Positions 7,981-15,283 of a stretch of DNA of 26,419 nt are shown one piece after another. This stretch comes from Bacteroidota bacterium (GTDB lineage Bacteria; Bacteroidota; Bacteroidia; Chitinophagales; Chitinophagaceae), in assembly GCA_023429985.1 (NCBI GenBank), contig JAEZCV010000110.1:1-26419 (forward strand), given 5' to 3'. The notes under the pieces are model-generated. The model searched no databases. It saw nothing but the letters and a program-made list of their open reading frames with translations, and was not told where the DNA came from. Position numbers and translations under genes: made by a program. Numbering within the stretch: position 1 is the stretch's first letter; each line of letters begins with the position of its first letter.

Positions 7981-9357
7981 CTAAAACAAATGCCTGTACA
8001 CTTCATCAACCCTTCCCATGGTAATGATCTCTATATTAAAATTCTGGCGCGCCAGCGATTTCTGGTTGTATTTGGAAACGATGATCTTTTGAAATCCAAG
8101 TTTTTCTGCTTCCGCAATTCTTTGTTCTACCCTGTTCACTGCACGTATCTCTCCACTCAATCCAACTTCACCTGCAAAACATAAGTTGTGTGAAAGCGGA
8201 ACATCTTCAAAAGAGGAAAGCAGGGCACACAATACGGCAAGATCAATTGAAGGATCTTCCACTTTAATGCCACCGGCGAGGTTTAAAAAAACATCTTTGA
8301 TTCCAAAATGAAAACCTCCGCGTTTTTCAAGAACTGCTAACAGCAGTTGAAGCCTTCTTAGATCAAAGCCAGATACTGTTCTTTGCGGTGTGCCGTAAAC
8401 CGACTGCGTTACCAGGGCCTGCACTTCAATTAATAAAGGTCTTTGTCCTTCAATAGTTGCTGCAATGGCTGTTCCGCTAAGCTGATCTTCTTTTTGCGTG
8501 ATGAGTATTTCGCTGGGATTCAATACCGGAACCATACCTGTATCTTTCATCTGGTAAATTCCTAATTCTGCCGTGCTTCCAAACCTGTTTTTTAATGTGC
8601 GCAGAATGCGATATACATAATTGCGGTCGCCTTCGAATTGAAGAACTGTATCAACCATGTGTTCCAGCACTTTAGGACCGGCAATGTTTCCATCTTTTGT
8701 AATATGACCTATTAGAAAAACGGGAGTGTTTGTTTCTTTTGCAAATTCCTGGAATTCTGCTGCACATTCTCTTATTTGTGAAACACTTCCTGGCGATGAG
8801 TCAATTAAATTGGATGCAAGTGTTTGAATAGAATCAACAATTATTAGAGCTGGTTTAAGTTTTTTAATTTCCTGGAATATAACCTGGGTTGATGTTTCGG
8901 TGAGCAGGTAAAAATTTTCATTTTCCAGTCCAAGCCTGTCGGCGCGCATTTTTATTTGCTGGTTACTTTCTTCTCCACTGATGTAAAGAACAGTTTTGTT
9001 TTTTACCTGTAAACCAAGTTGAAGAAAAAGTGTTGACTTTCCAATGCCGGGTTCTCCTGCAACCAAAACTATACTTCCCGGAACAATGCCACCACCAAGA
9101 ACACGATTCAATTCATGATCGCCTGTAAGTATTCTTGGAATTTCCTGCGCCTGCACTTCATGAAGCGGTAAAGTTTTTTTTGATGGAGCATCATTGTAAA
9201 ATGATTTCCATTCCTGGCTTCCGTTTTTCTTTTGATCTTTCTGAATCAGTTCTTCAACAAAACTGTTCCACTGCTGGCATGAAGGACATTTTCCTAACCA
9301 CTTGGTACTTTCATATCCGCACGACTGGCAGAAATAAGCAGTTTTAATTTTCGACAT
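7981..9357 (-). CDS. radA: DNA repair/recombination ATPase RadA (Sms)
   Basis: 458 residues from the ATG at 9357. The frame remains open back to 9540, but those 61 extra residues are hydrophobic intergenic translation, and the conserved RadA start is MSKIKTAYFCQSCG. Domains: a C4 zinc finger (C10, C13, C24, C27), a RecA-like core with Walker A GEPGIGKST (101-109) and Walker B ALIIVDSIQ (170-178), the family-specific KNRFG (256-260), and a Lon-protease-like C-terminal domain (about 280-458). RadA is a hexameric helicase that extends recombination intermediates, including those formed during transformation. No Shine-Dalgarno sequence is seen, which is normal in this phylum. The leader carries a sequence shared with the comEC leader and a terminator-like hairpin, both described separately. 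It is followed by comF 2 bp downstream. Confidence 0.95.
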   Translation of the reverse strand: MSKIKTAYFCQSCGYESTKWLGKCPSCQQWNSFVEELIQKDQKKNGSQEWKSFYNDAPSKKTLPLHEVQAQEIPRILTGDHELNRVLGGGIVPGSIVLVAGEPGIGKSTLFLQLGLQVKNKTVLYISGEESNQQIKMRADRLGLENENFYLLTETSTQVIFQEIKKLKPALIIVDSIQTLASNLIDSSPGSVSQIRECAAEFQEFAKETNTPVFLIGHITKDGNIAGPKVLEHMVDTVLQFEGDRNYVYRILRTLKNRFGSTAELGIYQMKDTGMVPVLNPSEILITQKEDQLSGTAIAATIEGQRPLLIEVQALVTQSVYGTPQRTVSGFDLRRLQLLLAVLEKRGGFHFGIKDVFLNLAGGIKVEDPSIDLAVLCALLSSFEDVPLSHNLCFAGEVGLSGEIRAVNRVEQRIAEAEKLGFQKIIVSKYNQKSLARQNFNIEIITMGRVDEVYRHLF

Positions 9358-9396
9358 CAAAATAAAATTAAGCGAATGAAAATGAAAAAAAGAGGT

Positions 9397-9424
9397 GAAA
9401 AACGGGTTTTGAAGAGGGAAAAAA
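9397..9424 (-). promoter_or_regulatory. shared leader element, copy A (radA-comF)
   Basis: On the plus strand this reads GAAAAACGGGTTTTG followed by AAGAGGGAAAAAA. It aligns with 25241-25266 upstream of comEC, differing by two single-base indels and two substitutions over about 26 bases. The element lies 39 nt before the radA ATG, and the comEC copy lies 37 nt before its ATG. It is downstream of the hairpin at 9432-9462, so it is probably in the transcribed leader or at the promoter. A function in control is inferred from sequence and position only. Confidence 0.45.
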
Positions 9425-9431
9425 CTGTAGT

Positions 9432-9462
9432 AAAAAGGGCTGATCAAATGACCAACCCTTTT
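9432..9462 (-). terminator. terminator-like hairpin in radA leader
   Basis: On the minus strand AAAAGGG plus TTGGTCA can pair with TGATCAG plus CCCTTTT: 14 positions including two G-T wobbles, of which about 12-13 can form around a tight loop. Five T residues follow, so it has the form of an intrinsic terminator although it sits upstream of radA in the same direction. It may attenuate radA-comF, or end an unrecognised small RNA from 9470-9710. Confidence 0.4.
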
Positions 9463-9646
9463 ACTTACTAACCCATTAAATTCTGACACTAAATTACAAA
9501 TATGCCTCACATTACAAAATAATTTTTTGATCTTGTGCATAACTTTTGCTCCAATTTATATAACATGTTTTAACATTGATTTAGTTATAATAAATTGAAT
9601 TTTAGTATTTTACAGCACTCCCTTCCGTAATTTTAGAACCGGGTGC

Positions 9647-9709
9647 GGCTGTTAAACTGTCAGCCAATGTTTATGAAAAACTTGTGGGCTGACAAAACGA
9701 TAGTTTAAC
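9647..9709. other. structured inverted-repeat element with alternative pairings
   Basis: Outer arms GTTAAACT (9651-9658) and AGTTTAAC (9702-9709) and inner arms GTCAGCC (9659-9665) and GGCTGAC (9687-9693) are both perfect. The left arms are contiguous and the right arms are separated by AAAACGAT. The CAGCC segment at 9661-9665 can alternatively pair with GGCTG at 9647-9651. It could be a small RNA, a leader structure or a protein-binding site. Which strand is transcribed is unknown. Confidence 0.45.
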
Positions 9710-9741
9710 CTGAATTAAGTTCTTTTCTAAAGAATTGGTTT

Positions 9742-9749
9742 TAGATTTG
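9742..9749 (+). promoter_or_regulatory. candidate -7 box for zinc-protease gene
   Basis: TAGATTTG fits the Bacteroidota TAnnTTTG box exactly. The start codon is 22 nt downstream, giving a short leader. The best -33 candidate is TTC at 9720-9722, 19 nt upstream and one mismatch from TTG. Confidence 0.45.
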
Positions 9750-9771
9750 AGCACTATTTAAAAATAAAAAA

Positions 9772-10458
9772 ATGCATACTTCCGTATTTTTAGTTTCATT
9801 GCTTTTTATCGGGATCAGCATGGTTGTTTCCATGATCCTGAAAAGAAAATTTACCAAGTTTGGTAAGATCCCTCTTTCTTCCAGGCTTACCGGTAAGGAG
9901 ATCGCAGAACGCATGCTCCAGGAAAATGGAATATATGATGTTAAAGTTGTATCTGTTCAGGGCTTTTTGACCGACCACTACAACCCGGCCAATAAAACCA
10001 TTAACCTCAGTCCTGAAGTTTATGGCAGCTATAGCGTGTCTGCTGCTGCCGTTGCTGCCCACGAAACCGGTCATGCCATTCAGCATGCCACCGCCTACAG
10101 CTGGCTTCAGCTGCGCAGTAAACTGGTTCCCGCCGTTCAATTCAGTTCATCCATTGTTCACTGGATCCTTTTAATTGGTTTGTTCATGGCCAGCTCGGGA
10201 AATACTACCTTGTTACTGGTGGGTATTGGCCTCTTTGCCATATCTGTAATCTTTACCCTGGTTACACTGCCTGTGGAGTTCGATGCCAGTAAAAGGGCGC
10301 TTGTGTGGCTGGAAAATACAAATGTTACCAACCGTGAGGAATTTCCAAAGGCCAAGGAAGCATTGAAATGGGCCGCCACTACTTATGTTGTTGCTGCCCT
10401 GGCTGCCGTGGTTACCCTTTTACAGTATATCATGATTTATATGGGCAGAAGGGATTAA
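9772..10458 (+). CDS. YugP-type membrane zinc metallopeptidase
   Basis: 228 residues, the usual length for the Zn_peptidase_2 (YugP) family. A transmembrane segment spans residues 3-22. The zinc motif HETGH is at 97-101 inside AAVAAHETGHAIQH, and the third ligand is probably Glu169 in PVEFDASKRA. Further membrane segments lie at about 125-142, 145-166 and 207-225. These features give a HExxH protease at the membrane; its substrate is unknown, and membrane-protein quality control is a guess from related fold families. The gene stands alone: it is divergent from radA, preceded by a good TAnnTTTG box and ended by a strong terminator. Confidence 0.9.
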   Translation: MHTSVFLVSLLFIGISMVVSMILKRKFTKFGKIPLSSRLTGKEIAERMLQENGIYDVKVVSVQGFLTDHYNPANKTINLSPEVYGSYSVSAAAVAAHETGHAIQHATAYSWLQLRSKLVPAVQFSSSIVHWILLIGLFMASSGNTTLLLVGIGLFAISVIFTLVTLPVEFDASKRALVWLENTNVTNREEFPKAKEALKWAATTYVVAALAAVVTLLQYIMIYMGRRD

Positions 10459-10479
10459 GCCTTAAGAAATTATTAAAGG

Positions 10480-10508
10480 AAAAGCCTCCGTTGCGGAGGC
10501 TTTTTTTA
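10480..10508. terminator. bidirectional intrinsic terminator
   Basis: There is a 10 bp perfect stem, AAAGCCTCCG (10481-10490) with CGGAGGCTTT (10494-10503), a three-base loop and a T run. It serves the zinc-protease gene on the plus strand and the RNase G gene on the minus strand, whose stop codon lies in the T run. Confidence 0.9.
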
Positions 10509-12056
10509 TAGTTTGATCTCTTCGTTATTGCGATCGAAGAAATGAAATTCGGTTAGGTGGTAGTTGGTATTGGGACTGATCTTAATACTCTGGTTGAATT
10601 TTCGCTTCCATTTGGCAGCTTTGGAATTCCAGAACCAGCCTTTTGTAAGGTAAGCATGAACAATAGGGTGTACAGCAATGGTAAGGTTGCTGTGTTTATG
10701 GGTGATGAGGTAGTTCAGGTTCTTTTCAATATCATCTTCTAAAATAAGCGTGGAGGCAATTTTGCCCGTGCCGTTGCAGGTAGGACAAACCTCCTGGGTG
10801 TTGATGTTCATTTCAGGCTTCATCCTTTGCCTGGTGATCTGCATCAAACCAAATTTTGAAATGGGAAGAACGGCATGCTTTGCCCTGTCGGGTCGCATGA
10901 ATTCTTCCATGGCTTCCATCAGTTTTTTCTTGTTGTCGGGAAGCTTCATATCAATGAAATCAACAACTATTATCCCGCCTATATCTCTCAGTCGCAGTTG
11001 CCTCGAGATTTCTTCAGCAGCTTCGAGATTGGTTTCCAGGGCATTTTGTTCCTGGTTATTGCTTACGCTTTTATAACCGCTGTTTACATCTATAACGTGA
11101 AGCGCTTCGGTATGTTCAATAATGAGGTATGCCCCGCTGGCTAGGTTCACAGTTTTTCCAAAAGATCCCTTCACCTGTTTTGTAACGCCAAACTGGTCGA
11201 AAACAGGGAGTCCGTTTGAATGAAAAGCAACGATCTCGGCTTTTTCAGGTGCAATTCTTTGAATGTAGCTTTTACATTCAGCATAAATGCCTTTGTCGTT
11301 GGTAACAATGCGGTTGAAATCTTCATTTAAAAGATCGCGGAGAATGCTGGTAGTTTTGTTTTGTTCGCTCAGGATCTTTGCCGGAGCAACTGCGCCGCGA
11401 AGATTTGTCTGGATGGCCTTCCACATAGAAATTAGATCTGAAAGGTCTTCATGCAGTTCCGCGGTGTTCTTACCTTCTGCAGCCGTACGAACGATAACAC
11501 CAAAATTTTTTGGTTTGATAGATTCAACAATTCTCTGAAGTCTTTTTCTTTCTTCCGACGAATGGATCTTGCGCGATACGGCAACGATATCATTAAAAGG
11601 GGTGAGCACTATAAATCTTCCGGGGAGAGAAAGTTCACAGCTAAGCCTGGGACCTTTTGCAGCGATTGGTTCTTTAAGAATTTGAACCAGAACATTGGGT
11701 TTGCCTCCCAGCACTTCATTGATCTTTCCTGTTTTTACAATTTCTGGTTCCACATCAAACTGTCCGAAATCCATTGAACCATTTTTATCGTTAATGGTTT
11801 GCTGGGTAAATTTCAGAAGGGAGCGTGCATACGGACTCAGATCGGTATAATGAAGAAAGGCATCTTTTTCAAATCCTACATCAACAAATGCAGCATTGAG
11901 TCCGGGAATAAGTTTTTTTACTTTACCTAAGTAAAGATCACCTACTGCAAATTTTGCGTCTGTTTTTTCGTTATGAAGTTCAACGAGCTTTTTGTCCTCT
12001 AGCAAAGCAATCTCCACACCCAGGGGAGTAGAGTTTATTATCAATTCCTTATTCAC
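10506..12056 (-). CDS. rng: ribonuclease E/G family endoribonuclease
   Basis: 516 residues, RNase G-sized and without the long degradosome tail of E. coli RNase E. The S1 RNA-binding domain lies at about 38-130 (VGDLYLGKVKKLIPGLNAAFVDVG). The DNase I-like catalytic domain has Asp323 in VIDVNSG and Asp366 in VVDFIDM, the magnesium-binding pair. The zinc-link motif CPTCNGTGK has C424 and C427, which joins subunits in RNase E. It processes rRNA and degrades mRNA. Translation begins at GTG (12056-12054), giving MNKELIINSTP; an ATG two bases upstream is out of frame. A TACGTTTG -7 box lies about 100 nt upstream. It is next to HU and the TPR gene in the same direction but separated by a hairpin. 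Confidence 0.95.
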   Translation of the reverse strand: MNKELIINSTPLGVEIALLEDKKLVELHNEKTDAKFAVGDLYLGKVKKLIPGLNAAFVDVGFEKDAFLHYTDLSPYARSLLKFTQQTINDKNGSMDFGQFDVEPEIVKTGKINEVLGGKPNVLVQILKEPIAAKGPRLSCELSLPGRFIVLTPFNDIVAVSRKIHSSEERKRLQRIVESIKPKNFGVIVRTAAEGKNTAELHEDLSDLISMWKAIQTNLRGAVAPAKILSEQNKTTSILRDLLNEDFNRIVTNDKGIYAECKSYIQRIAPEKAEIVAFHSNGLPVFDQFGVTKQVKGSFGKTVNLASGAYLIIEHTEALHVIDVNSGYKSVSNNQEQNALETNLEAAEEISRQLRLRDIGGIIVVDFIDMKLPDNKKKLMEAMEEFMRPDRAKHAVLPISKFGLMQITRQRMKPEMNINTQEVCPTCNGTGKIASTLILEDDIEKNLNYLITHKHSNLTIAVHPIVHAYLTKGWFWNSKAAKWKRKFNQSIKISPNTNYHLTEFHFFDRNNEEIKL

Positions 12057-12158
12057 ATTACTAAGCTTTTAGGTATATGCTATGGTAATGCTGATGGTAT
12101 TCCGTTGGCTGCAGTAATTCTTTCAGAAATGAAGCGGGGCAAATTTGATGGGATTGTG

Positions 12159-12166
12159 CAAACGTA
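12159..12166 (-). promoter_or_regulatory. candidate -7 box for rng
   Basis: The minus strand reads TACGTTTG, an exact TAnnTTTG match just past the hairpin that ends the upstream unit. The predicted leader is about 97 nt. A well-spaced -33 TTG is not evident. Confidence 0.45.
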
Positions 12167-12187
12167 CTAACAATCAGCTATAATAAT

Positions 12188-12216
12188 AACCGGGAACAGG
12201 GTTGCTGTTCCCGGTT
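12188..12216 (-). terminator. hairpin terminator after mS38-like gene
   Basis: A perfect 12 bp stem (12188-12199 with 12205-12216, core CCGGGAACAG) with a five-base loop begins 7 bp after the stop codon of the 30-residue gene. The following minus-strand sequence is TTATTATTATAG, a weak T tract, so termination is likely but not certain. Confidence 0.7.
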
Positions 12217-12223
12217 TATGAAC

Positions 12224-12316
12224 CTATTTTCTTTTTTTATGACGGTTCTTTCTTAGTCTTTTTTTACGCTTGTGCGTCGCAATTTTATGACGCTTTCTTT
12301 TTTTACCACAAGGCAT
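12224..12316 (-). CDS. 30-residue basic AURKAIP1/Cox24 (mS38-like) small protein
   Basis: ATG at 12316 to TAG at 12224 encodes MPCGKKRKRHKIATHKRKKR followed by LRKNRHKKRK. About two thirds of the residues are Lys, Arg or His. The MPCGKKRKRHKIATHKRKKRLRKN pattern is what I recognise as the short AURKAIP1/COX24-domain protein found across Bacteroidota; the mitochondrial counterpart, mS38, is a small-subunit ribosomal protein. It is probably a ribosome-associated peptide that inserts into rRNA. It lies 25 bp after the TPR gene and is followed at once by a 12 bp stem hairpin, so it looks like the last gene of a HU-TPR-mS38 unit. It is too short for usual gene-finding cut-offs. The family call is from memory of the sequence pattern, not from a search. 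Confidence 0.85.
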   Translation of the reverse strand: MPCGKKRKRHKIATHKRKKRLRKNRHKKRK

Positions 12317-12341
12317 TGTACTTAATGTTTTTTATTAAAAA

Positions 12342-13202
12342 TTATTTTTTCAGTTGTGCGATCCTCTTTTCAACTTCCTGTTTCAAACCGGGGATTTCGA
12401 TGTATGGAAAACTCTTTTCATACCATTTGATGGCATCTGCAGGTTTTTCCATTCTTTCATAAATCTCCGCAACCCTGAAAATAGCTTCCAGGTTTCCCGG
12501 ATTAAGACGATCAACGTTAATATAACGCTCAAGCGCTTTATCCAATTGCCCGGATATCAGGCTGGCTTCTCCCAAAGTCATTTGTGCATGAATGTTGGTA
12601 GAATCTTTTTCTGCTACTTTTCTTATCAAATTAATTCCTTCCATTGGCGAAGCCAGTCCGCCATATAAATACACGGCGCCCAGGTTTACCTGGCTGGAAT
12701 CATTTGACGGGTTTATCTTCAAAGAACGCTCAAACAGGTCTTTTGCCTGGAGAGCTTCCCAATGCTTAAGTGCCGGATTGGTTTCGTTTTTCAATCCTTC
12801 CAAAAACAAGCGGGCAGCAAAAGTGAGGGATTTTTCTGAATTTTCCAACCTTGCGGCCTGGGCTGTATACCAGGCATAGGGTGCAAAAACCCTTGCGGTA
12901 TCTTTCCAGAACCTGGCAATCTCGTGAAATGAATGAATTTTCTGGTTGGTAACATCACCGCGCGTAACAGCATTTTCTAATTGGGAAAGGCGATTTATTT
13001 GTTGCGGTGTCAGTGGCTCCTTGGCATGAAATAATATACTGTCAATGGTAAGACCGGCAGGCTGCCCCACCTGGGGTGCTACAATAGAAAGATTTTTTGA
13101 AACAGGCGTTTTTACTCCAAAAAACTGGCTTTGAGTGGCGGCGTATAGTCCAAGAACTAAAAAAACAGCAACTCCAATAATATACCACTGGGATCGGCTC
13201 AC
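12342..13202 (-). CDS. membrane-anchored TPR protein
   Basis: 286 residues from a GTG start (13202-13200). One N-terminal membrane segment (about 6-24, WYIIGVAVFLVLGLYAA) is followed by a linker and helical repeats. Three to four tetratricopeptide units are visible from about 150 to 280, with cues such as AKDLFERSLKINPSNDSSQVNLGAVYL, LGEASLISGQLDKALERYINVDRLNPGN and YERMEKPADAIKWYEKSFPYI. It is likely a scaffold facing the periplasm or cytoplasm, with no enzymatic motif. It follows HU by 18 bp and precedes the mS38-like gene by 25 bp. This HU-TPR-RNase G order is one I associate with Bacteroidota genomes. The partner is unknown. Confidence 0.85.
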   Translation of the reverse strand: MSRSQWYIIGVAVFLVLGLYAATQSQFFGVKTPVSKNLSIVAPQVGQPAGLTIDSILFHAKEPLTPQQINRLSQLENAVTRGDVTNQKIHSFHEIARFWKDTARVFAPYAWYTAQAARLENSEKSLTFAARLFLEGLKNETNPALKHWEALQAKDLFERSLKINPSNDSSQVNLGAVYLYGGLASPMEGINLIRKVAEKDSTNIHAQMTLGEASLISGQLDKALERYINVDRLNPGNLEAIFRVAEIYERMEKPADAIKWYEKSFPYIEIPGLKQEVEKRIAQLKK

Positions 13203-13220
13203 AAGATTTTTGCGGCAAAG

Positions 13221-13511
13221 TTACTGCACTCCGGTGGTTTTTTTCACTTCTGCCACAAACTCCTTGGCGGGTTTAAATGCCGGGATAAAGTGTTCGGGAA
13301 TGTGAACCGCAACATTTTTCTTGATATTTCTACCGATTTTAGCTGCTCTTTTCTTGGTTATAAAACTCCCAAAGCCCCTGATGTAAATGTTTTCACCTTT
13401 CGATAATGAATCTTTGATCTCTTTGAACATCGATTCAAGCGTAACCAGTACATCCACTTTGGGTATGCCGGTTTTTTCTGAAATCTGGTTTACTAAATCT
13501 GCTTTTCTCAT
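13221..13511 (-). CDS. HU/IHF-family DNA-binding protein
   Basis: 96 residues. The helical N-terminus MRKADLVNQISEKTGIPK and the DNA-binding signature GFGSFITKKRAAKIGRN (46-62) define the bacterial histone-like family. The proline that intercalates in DNA appears to lie in the arm near IPEHFIP (71-77). It binds and bends DNA as a dimer and compacts the nucleoid. It is divergent from mutY, with a 94 bp AT-rich spacer between their starts that must hold both promoters, although no exact TAnnTTTG box is seen there. It is probably the first gene of the HU-TPR-mS38 unit. I cannot tell HU from IHF on sequence alone. Confidence 0.93.
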   Translation of the reverse strand: MRKADLVNQISEKTGIPKVDVLVTLESMFKEIKDSLSKGENIYIRGFGSFITKKRAAKIGRNIKKNVAVHIPEHFIPAFKPAKEFVAEVKKTTGVQ

Positions 13512-13605
13512 AGCATGGTTTTAGGCTAATTTGAACCCAATATAATACAAAATTGCATGAGTGTCAACAAAATAGAATTATTCTTACATATTTGTACTTC
13601 AATAT

Positions 13606-14715
13606 ATGGATAAAAAGCAACTGATTGATTTTCAACAGAATATTTCTTTAAATTCAAAAATTTTTGTTGAAGGACTGCTTCAGTGGGATCAAATTTCCAA
13701 CACCAGGGCCATGCCCTGGAAAGGAGAAAAAGACCCCTATAAGATATGGCTGAGCGAGATCATTTTACAGCAAACAAGGGTAGAGCAGGGAAGAAAATAT
13801 TATGAAAATTTTATCAGCAATTTTCCTGCTGTGGCCTCTCTTGCCAATGCTCCGGAAGAAAAAATTTTCAAACTCTGGGAAGGACTTGGCTATTATTCCC
13901 GTTGCCGCAACCTTATTGGCTCTGCAAAATTTATTCATCAACAACTCAGTGGGAAATTCCCTGATAAATATGAAGATATACTTGCATTAAAAGGAGTTGG
14001 TGCTTATACCGCAGCTGCCATTGCTTCCTTTGCTTATAACCTTCCTTATGCTGTTGTAGATGGAAATGTTTTGAGAGTTCTGTCCAGGATCTTCGCCATT
14101 CCTTTGCCTGTTGATTCCCCCAAAGGCAGGCAGTTCTTTAATAAGCTTGCACAGGAAATGCTTCCGGATGGTAGTGCCGGCATATATAACCAGGCTATAA
14201 TGGATTTTGGTGCCACGGTTTGCAAGCCCCTGCCCGACTGCAATAATTGTTTTTTCAATCATCATTGCAGTGCATTCAAAACAAATATGCAAGGTAAATT
14301 ACCTGTGAAAGAAAAGAAATTAAAGATCAGAAACAGGCACTTTCATTATTTTTTCCTGATACATGATCGAACCACGGCTGTCCGATGTCGATTGCAGAAA
14401 GATATTTGGCAAAATTTATTCGAGTTCCCTGTAATTGAATCGGATTTTGACAGTAACAGCGCTGTGGTAGCAGAGCAGTTCATCAAAGATCATAATTTAA
14501 AAGCTGCTCCCTGTAAACCTCAGCTTTCTGTTAATCAAAAACTGACCCATCAGCAGTTAAAAATTCACGTTTACACCATTCAGGTGGAAGAGAGACCTGT
14601 GCTTAGAGATTTTCAATGGATCGGCCTGCATGAGATCAGTAATTTCGCCTTCCCCCGAACACTCGCACGGTTCCTGCAACAGCATGAACATAAGGATAGC
14701 TGGCAAAAAATTTGA
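13606..14715 (+). CDS. mutY: A/G-specific adenine DNA glycosylase
   Basis: 369 residues. Catalytic Glu51 is in SEIILQQTRV and Asp152 in VVDGNVLRV, with the helix-hairpin-helix LKGVGAYTAAAIASFA (128-143). The iron-sulfur cysteines are C206, C212, C215 and C221, spaced X5-X2-X5; the usual MutY spacing is X6-X2-X5, so the first gap is one residue short. The C-terminal part (about 240-360) is the NUDIX-like domain that recognises 8-oxoguanine. The enzyme removes adenine mispaired with 8-oxoG. It heads the plus-strand run mutY-ssb-gldE-gldD and is divergent from HU. Confidence 0.95.
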   Translation: MDKKQLIDFQQNISLNSKIFVEGLLQWDQISNTRAMPWKGEKDPYKIWLSEIILQQTRVEQGRKYYENFISNFPAVASLANAPEEKIFKLWEGLGYYSRCRNLIGSAKFIHQQLSGKFPDKYEDILALKGVGAYTAAAIASFAYNLPYAVVDGNVLRVLSRIFAIPLPVDSPKGRQFFNKLAQEMLPDGSAGIYNQAIMDFGATVCKPLPDCNNCFFNHHCSAFKTNMQGKLPVKEKKLKIRNRHFHYFFLIHDRTTAVRCRLQKDIWQNLFEFPVIESDFDSNSAVVAEQFIKDHNLKAAPCKPQLSVNQKLTHQQLKIHVYTIQVEERPVLRDFQWIGLHEISNFAFPRTLARFLQQHEHKDSWQKI

Positions 14716-14776
14716 TATTGTTTAATATATTTATAGAAGGGCAGCTGAAGTTAGTTAACAGATAAATTCAAATCGT

Positions 14777-15193
14777 ATGCGTGGAGTAAACAGGGTTATG
14801 CTCATTGGCAATTTAGGTAAGGATCCGGATGTTCAGTTTTTAGAAGGAAATATTGCAGTGGCAAAATTCCCTTTAGCAACAACAGAAACTTTTAAAGACA
14901 GGTCGGGGAAACTGATCTCGCAAACCGAATGGCATACTGTGGTTTTGTGGCGCGGACTTGCAGAGCTTGCACAGAAATATCTTCACAAAGGAAGTCTTGT
15001 ATATATTGAAGGCCGGCTAAGAACCCGCAGCTGGGAAGACAAGGAAGGCAACAGGAAATTTGCCACTGAAGTGGTGGGCGATAACCTGATTATGCTGGAT
15101 AAAAGAACCGATAGCGGACATTCGGGCCATGGGGAAACCGGAATGGAAGGCTATGACGGTCCGCCCGATTCTCCATCCGACCTTTCTTTCTGA
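14777..15193 (+). CDS. ssb: single-stranded DNA-binding protein
   Basis: 138 residues. The OB-fold spans residues 1-108 (MRGVNRVMLIGNLGKDPDVQ, TEWHTVVLWRGLAELAQKYL, GSLVYIEGRLRTRSWEDKEG). A short acidic, glycine-rich tail ends in PPDSPSDLSF, a variant of the usual D-D-D-[IL]-P-F tip that recruits repair and replication partners; here Ser replaces the penultimate Pro. It coats single-stranded DNA in replication, repair and recombination. It lies 61 bp after mutY and is followed by a GGCAGGT/ACCTGCC hairpin before gldE. Confidence 0.95.
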   Translation: MRGVNRVMLIGNLGKDPDVQFLEGNIAVAKFPLATTETFKDRSGKLISQTEWHTVVLWRGLAELAQKYLHKGSLVYIEGRLRTRSWEDKEGNRKFATEVVGDNLIMLDKRTDSGHSGHGETGMEGYDGPPDSPSDLSF

Positions 15194-15230
15194 TGGGAAT
15201 TCATTTATTTTTACAAAAAACTAATTTAAT

Positions 15231-15252
15231 GGCAGGTATGAACCTGCCTTTG
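15231..15252 (+). terminator. short hairpin between ssb and gldE
   Basis: A perfect 7 bp stem (GGCAGGT with ACCTGCC) and a four-base loop are followed by TTTGTAATT. The T tract is short, so it may only attenuate transcription into gldE. Confidence 0.5.
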
Positions 15253-15283
15253 TAATTAGCTATTTTTCACTAAAAGACTTGCC

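Larger units (their letters stand above)
9358..9771. other. 414 bp divergent intergenic region, AT-rich
   Basis: This lies between the divergent radA and zinc-protease genes. It contains, from left to right: the radA leader element shared with comEC (9397-9424), a long hairpin (9432-9462), an AT-rich stretch, the structured element at 9647-9709, and a TAnnTTTG box (9742-9749). I found no tRNA, no convincing small protein and no match to an RNA family I can recognise. Confidence 0.6.

Noticed and set aside
9358..9540. N-terminal extension of RadA by 61 residues
   Set aside because: The extension is hydrophobic translation of AT-rich leader, and conserved RadA proteins begin at MSKIKTAYFC.
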